From: Woeseia sp.
GTDB taxonomy: Bacteria > Pseudomonadota > Gammaproteobacteria > Steroidobacterales > Woeseiaceae
DNA: 7,095 nucleotides
Reading direction: 5' to 3'
NCBI GenBank assembly: GCA_003229095.1
Contig: QIHS01000249.1
Coordinates: 1-7,095 of the forward strand
This document shows, piece after piece, positions 6,080 through 7,095 of this stretch (its first letter is position 1; each line of letters opens with the position of its first letter). Under the pieces are notes generated by a model. It had not been told where the DNA came from, did not search any database, and saw nothing but the letters and a program-made list of their open reading frames with translations. A program made the translations under genes and the position numbers.

Positions 6080-7095
6080 ATGATCAACCGCCGCCGCTTT
6101 CTTCAATCGCTGACAATCGCCAGCACCGCACCGTTAAGTTGCCTCGCGCAAGGCAAACAGGCAGGCACCGAAGTGTTGAGGCCCGACCCTGGCAAAATTC
6201 TGGATCTGCCGGCGGGCTTTAGCTATACGGTGATCGCGAAGCGCGGTGAGGAAATGAACGACGGTCTGCTCGTCCCGGGCCTTCCCGACGGCATGGCCGC
6301 ATTTCCAGGCAATGACGGCCAGGTCATCCTGGTCTGCAATCATGAGCTGCATCCTTACGAAGTTGCCGAGAGTCCGTTCGGCCGGCGCGCGGAGCGCCTC
6401 AATGCGTCGAACGCGCGCGACCTGTACGACAACGGCTTTGGCAATTCACCTGCGCTGGGTGGCACAACGACCATTCACTACGATCCTGTCGCCCGCCAGC
6501 GCACACATATGCATATGAGCCTGTTGGGCACGGAGAATAATTGTGCGGGCGGGCCGACGCCCTGGGGCAGCTGGCTCACTTGTGAGGAGTGTTTCTTCGA
6601 TGTCGGCACGTCGTTTGAACGAGGTTACGTTGTGCAGCGCGAAAAAGAGCACGGCTATATTTTTGAAATTCCGTCGCTGGCAATGTCGGCGGTAGACCCG
6701 GTGCCGCTGACCGAGATGGGTCGTTTTGAGCATGAGGCAGCCGCGGTCGATCCGGCGAGTGGCATCGTCTATCTCACTGAAGATCGGCACCAGAGCCTGC
6801 TCTACCGCTTCCTGCCAAACGTTCCAGGCCAGTTGATCAAGGGCGGGCGTTTGCAAGCGCTCGGCGTAAAAGGACGAGCGCGCTTTGACACCCGCAACTG
6901 GCGCGATCCTGGTGGCATGTTGGTCGGTCAGGAGGTCGAGACAAGCTGGATCGACCTTGAAGACCCCGACGTTAGAGAGAACGATCTGCGCCTGCGCGGA
7001 TACGAAAAGGGTGCGGCAGTCTTCGCCCGTGGAGAAGGACTCTGCTACGCCGCTGGCGAGATCGTCATGACAGCTACCATTGGCGGGCCCGAGCG
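6080..7095 (+). CDS. PhoX/DUF839-family protein with Tat signal (partial, 3' end outside window)
   Basis: The frame is open from ATG 6080 to the window edge: 338 complete codons, no stop or frameshift. It belongs to the PhoX/DUF839 family (COG3211), whose studied members are secreted, calcium- and iron-dependent phosphatases acting on phosphate monoesters. The N-terminus has a twin-arginine motif, NRRRFLQS at 3-10, followed by a short apolar stretch to about Ala23, so folded export by Tat to the periplasm is likely. Family blocks seen are VCNHE at 85-89, LLGT and NCAGGPTPWGSWLTCEE at 148-170, GRFEHEAAAVDP at 214-225, YLTEDR at 231-236 and RGEG at 317-320. Cys155 in NCAGG probably corresponds to the iron-bridging Cys of PhoX and Glu218 to a metal ligand, by recalled alignment. 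Translation signals are weak: AGGG ends 13 bases before the ATG. It is transcribed away from the pyk cluster. Phosphatase activity is inferred, since many DUF839 proteins are untested. Confidence 0.9.
   Translation, partial: MINRRRFLQSLTIASTAPLSCLAQGKQAGTEVLRPDPGKILDLPAGFSYTVIAKRGEEMNDGLLVPGLPDGMAAFPGNDGQVILVCNHELHPYEVAESPFGRRAERLNASNARDLYDNGFGNSPALGGTTTIHYDPVARQRTHMHMSLLGTENNCAGGPTPWGSWLTCEECFFDVGTSFERGYVVQREKEHGYIFEIPSLAMSAVDPVPLTEMGRFEHEAAAVDPASGIVYLTEDRHQSLLYRFLPNVPGQLIKGGRLQALGVKGRARFDTRNWRDPGGMLVGQEVETSWIDLEDPDVRENDLRLRGYEKGAAVFARGEGLCYAAGEIVMTATIGGPE

Noticed and set aside
6098..6148. Possible lipoprotein signal in the PhoX-like protein because of Cys21.
   Set aside because: The residues before the Cys (Pro-Leu-Ser) do not fit a lipobox, which needs Leu, Val or Ile at -3. 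A Tat signal cut after about Ala23 fits better.
6506..6517. Perfect 12-base palindrome catatgcatatg.
   Set aside because: It lies inside the PhoX-like gene and encodes His-Met-His-Met. A single coding palindrome with no partner or promoter context is most simply explained by the codons.
6446..6856. 136-codon minus-strand open frame opposite the PhoX-like gene.
   Set aside because: The plus-strand frame carries PhoX family blocks throughout this interval, and the antisense translation resembles nothing known.

Overview
The window looks like a piece of a bacterial chromosome of moderate GC content (roughly mid-50s percent by eye), densely coded and without mobile elements, RNA genes or CRISPR. 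The pyruvate kinase resembles the PykA type of gammaproteobacteria, and the other families (penicillin-acylase-like amidase, MoxR ATPase with a VWA partner, Tat-exported PhoX-like protein) are common in free-living, often marine or soil, proteobacteria. A gammaproteobacterium is the best guess. No genus can be named from the sequence alone.

Layout. Four genes run leftward on the minus strand, in transcription order: pyruvate kinase (5931 to 4495), a membrane-anchored penicillin-acylase-family Ntn hydrolase (4463 to 2091), a MoxR-type AAA+ ATPase (2017 to 1160) and a VWA-domain protein (1153 to 5). The gaps are 31, 73 and 6 bases and none holds a recognisable terminator, so they probably form one operon. 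The 73-base gap carries a 25-codon open frame that overlaps the acylase stop as ATGA and the MoxR start as TGATG. It may be a tiny gene, a coupling device or chance. On the plus strand, starting at 6080 and running off the right edge, is a divergent PhoX/DUF839-family gene with a twin-arginine signal. The 148-base gap between it and pyruvate kinase must hold the start signals for both directions, but no strong consensus promoter is visible.

How the genes may work together. MoxR and the VWA protein form a recognised kind of pair: an AAA+ ATPase and a metal-binding adaptor thought to remodel or help mature client proteins. This subtype (VWA protein with a D-x-G-x-S MIDAS motif) is not, to my knowledge, tied to a known client. 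The acylase is probably exposed to the periplasm and cleaves an amide bond of unknown origin. Candidates are acyl-homoserine lactones, beta-lactams or other N-acyl compounds. The PhoX-like protein is probably a periplasmic phosphatase. Pyruvate kinase is central metabolism and may simply supply the promoter. No functional link between glycolysis, the acylase and the MoxR/VWA pair can be proven from this sequence.
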